NCBI GenBank assembly: GCA_022797295.1
Contig: JAAWKH010000009.1
Span: 1-63,715 of the forward strand
Source: Peptococcaceae bacterium
Lineage (GTDB): Bacteria; Bacillota; Dehalobacteriia; UBA4068; UBA4997
Direction of reading: 5' to 3'
DNA length: 63,715 nucleotides
The notes beneath the pieces are model-generated. The model saw only the letters and a list, made by a program, of their open reading frames with translations, had not been told where the DNA came from and did not search any database. Of the stretch, positions 60,336 to 63,715 are shown in pieces; within the stretch, counting starts at the first letter, position 1, and every line of letters starts with the position of its first letter. The translations under genes were made by a program, and so were the position numbers.

Positions 60336-60972
60336 GGTTCACCACTTCCTTTATTAATAGATATAAAATTGAACTTAGCAGAATTCCCGCCGCCACATCC
60401 AACACGGAATGCTGTTTGACGAAAACTGTGGAAATGCAGATGAGCAGCATTAGCCCAGCAACCGCCAGACGCAGTCCTAAATAGGGCTTTAGGCGGGAGC
60501 TGCGCCAGGTTACCAAACCAATGGCGCAGGATATGGAAACGTGCAGGGAGGGGCAGACGTTGTTGGGAGCGTCCACCAGCCAAACCAGTTGTAAAAGCCG
60601 GCAGAGCAGGTTATTATTTAGTTCCGCCGGCTCCGGGCGCAGTTGCAGGCCGTTTGGCCACAACAAATAGACGGCGAAGCAGAACACCGCGCCGCCAAAC
60701 ACCACCAGGCAGAGGTCGATGAAGTCCCGTTTGTCCAGCAGCAGAAAAAACAGTAGGCTGCCGGGAAATGCCAAAAACCAAATAAAGTAGGGTATGGCAA
60801 ACCATTCGTTAAAGGGAATTAAATCGTCCAGGGCGCAGTGGATGATATGCCGTGGTTGGTCGGCAAACAGGCTGCTTTCACTGGCAAAATCCAGCGTGAA
60901 AAACAACACCAGATAAGCCAGCAGCAACCCGATAAGCAGGCCAAAATATTTATCTTGAAAGAGTTTTTTCAT
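60316..60972 (-). CDS. PAP2-family membrane phosphatase
   Basis: A 218-residue protein with about six membrane segments. The catalytic motifs of PAP2/lipid phosphatases are visible: NNVCPSLHVSISCAIGL and FVKQHSVLDVAAGILL, with the two active-site His. The first family motif (KxxxxxxRP) is poorly matched, so this belongs to the divergent inositolphosphotransferase-like branch. Probable substrates are undecaprenyl or other lipid phosphates (inference). Its end overlaps the GltD-like gene by 20 bases, implying coupling. Confidence 0.85.
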   Translation of the reverse strand: MKKLFQDKYFGLLIGLLLAYLVLFFTLDFASESSLFADQPRHIIHCALDDLIPFNEWFAIPYFIWFLAFPGSLLFFLLLDKRDFIDLCLVVFGGAVFCFAVYLLWPNGLQLRPEPAELNNNLLCRLLQLVWLVDAPNNVCPSLHVSISCAIGLVTWRSSRLKPYLGLRLAVAGLMLLICISTVFVKQHSVLDVAAGILLSSILYLLIKEVVNRGQSRY

Positions 60973-61025
60973 TGAAAATATTATATTAAAAATATTATAT
61001 TGAAAGGAAAGTATTAATTAAAAGT

Positions 61026-61055
61026 ATTATAATTGAAAGTTTTATAATAAATCAA
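61026..61055 (-). promoter_or_regulatory. Promoter of the PAP2/GltD-like genes
   Basis: Minus-strand TTGATT (61050-61055) and a perfect TATAAT (61026-61031) with 18-base spacing, right at the end of frr. It is followed by AT-rich TATAATATTTT copies. Confidence 0.6.
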
Positions 61056-61611
61056 ACAGAAAGAATATCTTTTTCCTTTTTCTTAAAGGTTTCATCAATT
61101 TTTTTAATAAATTCGTCGGTTTGCTTTTGGGATTTATCCAAGGCCTTTTTAACCTCGTCCTCGCTGGTTTCACCCTGTTTTTCCAGAGCCTTCAGCTTGT
61201 CGTTAAGCTCCCGACGGCAGTTGCGGATGGAAACTTTGGCTTCCTCAGCCCGTTTGCTGCAATTTTTAACCAGTTCCTTGCGGCGTTCCTCCGTCAGCGG
61301 CGGAATGGAAAGCCGAATGGCTGCGCCGTCGTTGCTGGGGTTAATGCCCAAATCAGACGTGTTGATAGCCTTTTCAATAGCTTTAATCATGCTGCGGTCC
61401 CAGGGCTGAATTAACAACAGACGCGGCTCCGGCGCGGAAATGTTGGCCATTTGGGCCACCGGGGTTGGGGTGCCGTAATAATCAATTTGCAGCTTGTCCA
61501 AAATTGCCGGATCAGCTCGCCCAGCCCGCATTACCGCAAAATCCTGACACATTGCCTCAAAAGCTTTTTGCATTTTTTCTTCAGCTGTTTTTAAAATTTC
61601 AGTAGTTGACA

Positions 61612-61612
<1 letters not shown>
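61052..61612 (-). CDS. frr: Ribosome recycling factor
   Basis: Splits terminated ribosomes with EF-G. It is 186 residues, normal length. FAVMRAGRADPAILDKLQID, YYGTPTPVAQMANIS and NPSNDGAAIRLSIPPLTEER are the family blocks. It starts at 61612, the last base of the pyrH stop (TAATG), the conserved pyrH-frr order. Confidence 0.97.
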
Positions 61613-62405
<793 letters not shown>

Positions 62406-62423
62406 GGCGCAAAAGGCAGATTA

Positions 62424-62446
62424 GCAAAAAAAACTATTTTTTTTGC
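62424..62446. terminator. A/T-run inverted repeat after mnmA
   Basis: GCAAAAAAAA-CTA-TTTTTTTTGC, a perfect 10-bp-arm hairpin 33 bases beyond the mnmA stop on its transcript. It has little G-C content but a long U run, so it is a candidate weak terminator for mnmA. Confidence 0.4.
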
Positions 62447-62478
62447 AGCAATTTTTTTGGCGGTTTTGGGCCGGTGCT

Positions 62479-63534
62479 TTAATTGGCCAATGTTTCCGCA
62501 ATCAAGCCGCCGCCGACTACCAGCTCGCCGGCATAGATTACGGCTGCCTGACCAATTCCGGTGGTGCGCTGCGGGCGGACGAATTGAATAAGCAGCTCGT
62601 CCGGGCCGGTTTGTTGCACCAAGGCGGGCTGTTCCCGGCGGCGATAGCCCATTTTGACGGCAAAGTATTGGGGCTCGTTTAGCTCTGGCACGGTGATTAG
62701 ATTAATTTCCCGCAGGCGCAGGCCGCTGATATATAAATCCTCGGCAAAGCCAACCTGAACAGTGTTTTGCTGTGGGCACAGGCCGCACACGTAGGCCGGC
62801 CGGCCCAGGGCCAACCCCATACCGTGCCGCTGGCCTAGTGTGTAATGGATTAAGCCGCGGTGCCGCCCCAGTACCTGCCCCTGCTTGTTGACAAAATCCC
62901 CCGGCGGGTAGCTGTGGCCGGTGTGTTGCTGAATAAAGGCGGCGTAATCGCCGTCCGGCACAAAACAAATATCCTGGCTTTCCCGTTTGTGAGCGTTGGC
63001 AAAGCTTTGCTGCTCGGCAATTTGGCGCACCTGGGCTTTGGTGAGTTCGCCTAGGGGTAAAAGGGTGCAGGCCAGCTGCTGTTGGGTGAGGCCAAACAGC
63101 ACGTAGGATTGGTCTTTGCCGGCGTCCAAGGCTTTTTTTAGTAGCCAGCGGCCGCGCCTCTGGTCATATTCAATACGGGCGTAATGGCCGGTGGCCAGAT
63201 GGCTGAAGCCCATATGTTGCGCTTCTTCCAGCAGCCGGCCAAATTTTAGTTGGCGGTTGCAGCTGATGCAGGGGTTGGGAGTTTGCCCTTGCTCATAGGC
63301 TGCGGCAAATTTGTCCATCACCTGTTGGCGGAACTCTGCGGCAAAATCAAAGGTTAGGTGGGGCAGGCCCAGGCGTTCCGCCACTGCCTGCGCTTCCGCC
63401 GCCTCGTCAGGCTCGTTTGTTGTAAAAAGCCGCATAGTGGCCCCGGTGCAAGCGTAGCCGGCTTGCTTGGTCAGCCAGGCCGCCACGCTGGAATCAACGC
63501 CGCCGCTCATGGCAATCATTGCTTTGTTTGACAT
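62479..63534 (-). CDS. mnmA: tRNA-specific 2-thiouridylase MnmA
   Basis: Adds sulfur to U34 of tRNA Lys, Glu and Gln. It is 351 residues. The PP-loop IAMSGGVDSSVAAWLTKQAG is at the N-terminus. The first catalytic Cys is in NPCISCNRQLKFGRL. The second lies in the SQDICFVPDGDYAAF block, and GQRHGMGLALGRPAYV follows. AAGGAG precedes the ATG at 63534. It has its own promoter and is a single-gene unit. Confidence 0.96.
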   Translation of the reverse strand: MSNKAMIAMSGGVDSSVAAWLTKQAGYACTGATMRLFTTNEPDEAAEAQAVAERLGLPHLTFDFAAEFRQQVMDKFAAAYEQGQTPNPCISCNRQLKFGRLLEEAQHMGFSHLATGHYARIEYDQRRGRWLLKKALDAGKDQSYVLFGLTQQQLACTLLPLGELTKAQVRQIAEQQSFANAHKRESQDICFVPDGDYAAFIQQHTGHSYPPGDFVNKQGQVLGRHRGLIHYTLGQRHGMGLALGRPAYVCGLCPQQNTVQVGFAEDLYISGLRLREINLITVPELNEPQYFAVKMGYRRREQPALVQQTGPDELLIQFVRPQRTTGIGQAAVIYAGELVVGGGLIAETLAN

Positions 63535-63584
63535 TTGTTCTCCTTAAAAATGAGTAAACTTAAAAACATATTTTTTTGCTATGT

Positions 63585-63613
63585 ATTATATACTATTTAT
63601 TTATTTTTTGCAA
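63585..63613 (-). promoter_or_regulatory. Promoter of mnmA
   Basis: Minus-strand TTGCAA (63608-63613) and a perfect TATAAT (63585-63590) with 17-base spacing, 51 bases before the start codon. Confidence 0.75.
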
Positions 63614-63678
63614 GTATGTATGTGTTAAAATGATATGAACCAATAAGAAAAAAATAAGAGAAGTTCTAAATCAAGATA

Positions 63679-63687
63679 TGGTATAAT
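63679..63687 (+). promoter_or_regulatory. Extended -10 element near the right edge
   Basis: TGGTATAAT is an extended -10 match (TGnTATAAT) on the plus strand with no clear -35. It probably serves a plus-strand gene beyond the window. The DNA from 63535 to the end is AT-rich and holds no open frame of note. Confidence 0.4.
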
Positions 63688-63715
63688 GAATTTGCCACAA
63701 AACATTAACATATCA

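Overview
The window is one continuous chromosomal stretch of a flagellated Bacillota, most likely a Clostridia- or Negativicutes-type anaerobe. The reasons are AddAB instead of RecBCD, the tetrameric glycyl-tRNA synthetase GlyQ/GlyS, the phoH-pgpH-ybeY-era-recO cluster, a flagellar operon containing flbD and the small TIGR02530-type protein, the DUF2232-rplI-dnaB cluster, a chorismate mutase-prephenate dehydratase, and SLH-anchored surface protein architecture. Most coding DNA is moderately GC-rich, with heavy use of TTG, GCG and GGC. Intergenic DNA is very AT-rich. I saw no rRNA, tRNA, CRISPR array, prophage or intact insertion sequence.

Layout. 1-114 is the tail of an unidentified gene. 177-4018 (minus) is an aromatic amino acid-type ABC importer: ATPase, permease and two tandem paralogous lipoprotein receptors behind one promoter with a palindrome at its start site. 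4157-4729 is a Uma2-family nuclease fold protein. 4932-13818 (plus) holds phoH, pgpH, ybeY, era, recO and then glyQS from its own promoter. 13850-17690 is an accessory stretch: a membrane methyltransferase, an AT-rich orphan gene, two small proteins, a DMT exporter with a histidine-rich tail and a metallo-beta-lactamase fold enzyme. 17881-25185 is addB-addA. 25361-37619 is a flagellar operon, fliF-G-H-I-J-K-flgD-TIGR02530-flgE-flbD-motA-motB-flhB, which lacks fliL-M-N-P-Q-R and flhA at their usual places. 37679-42833 (minus) is a replication and repair cluster: DUF2232, rplI, dnaB, dnaX, ybaB, recR. After a 550-base intergenic region with hairpins come a TRIC-type channel and a DUF2726 protein. 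44755-52996 is a nearly complete aromatic pathway operon: pheA-aroB-aroC-aroEK-aroQ-aroF-aroA-tyrA. 53044-54921 (minus) is a PadR regulator with two paralogous HAAS-like membrane proteins. 55090-55727 is a RelB/RelE-type toxin-antitoxin pair. 55782-63534 (minus) holds an exported SLH-tagged M3 peptidase, an AEC transporter, PAP2 and GltD-like genes, frr, pyrH and mnmA.

How it works together. The aro operon makes chorismate and sends it to phenylalanine and tyrosine, but carries no trp genes. The importer at the left end belongs to a family that includes tryptophan/tyrosine transporters and could supply the missing amino acid. Nearly every convergent gene pair is separated by a long bidirectional terminator, so transcription units are easy to delimit.

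The least ordinary signals are: a replicative helicase whose proline-rich extension ends in an SSB-like acidic tip; a DnaX that stops right after the clamp-loader core; a hook-cap protein with a repetitive acidic tail; an exported, SLH-tagged M3 peptidase; a fused AroE-AroK; the tandem receptor genes with uneven divergence; and a structured intergenic motif seen twice, at about 14.4 kb and 43.1 kb.
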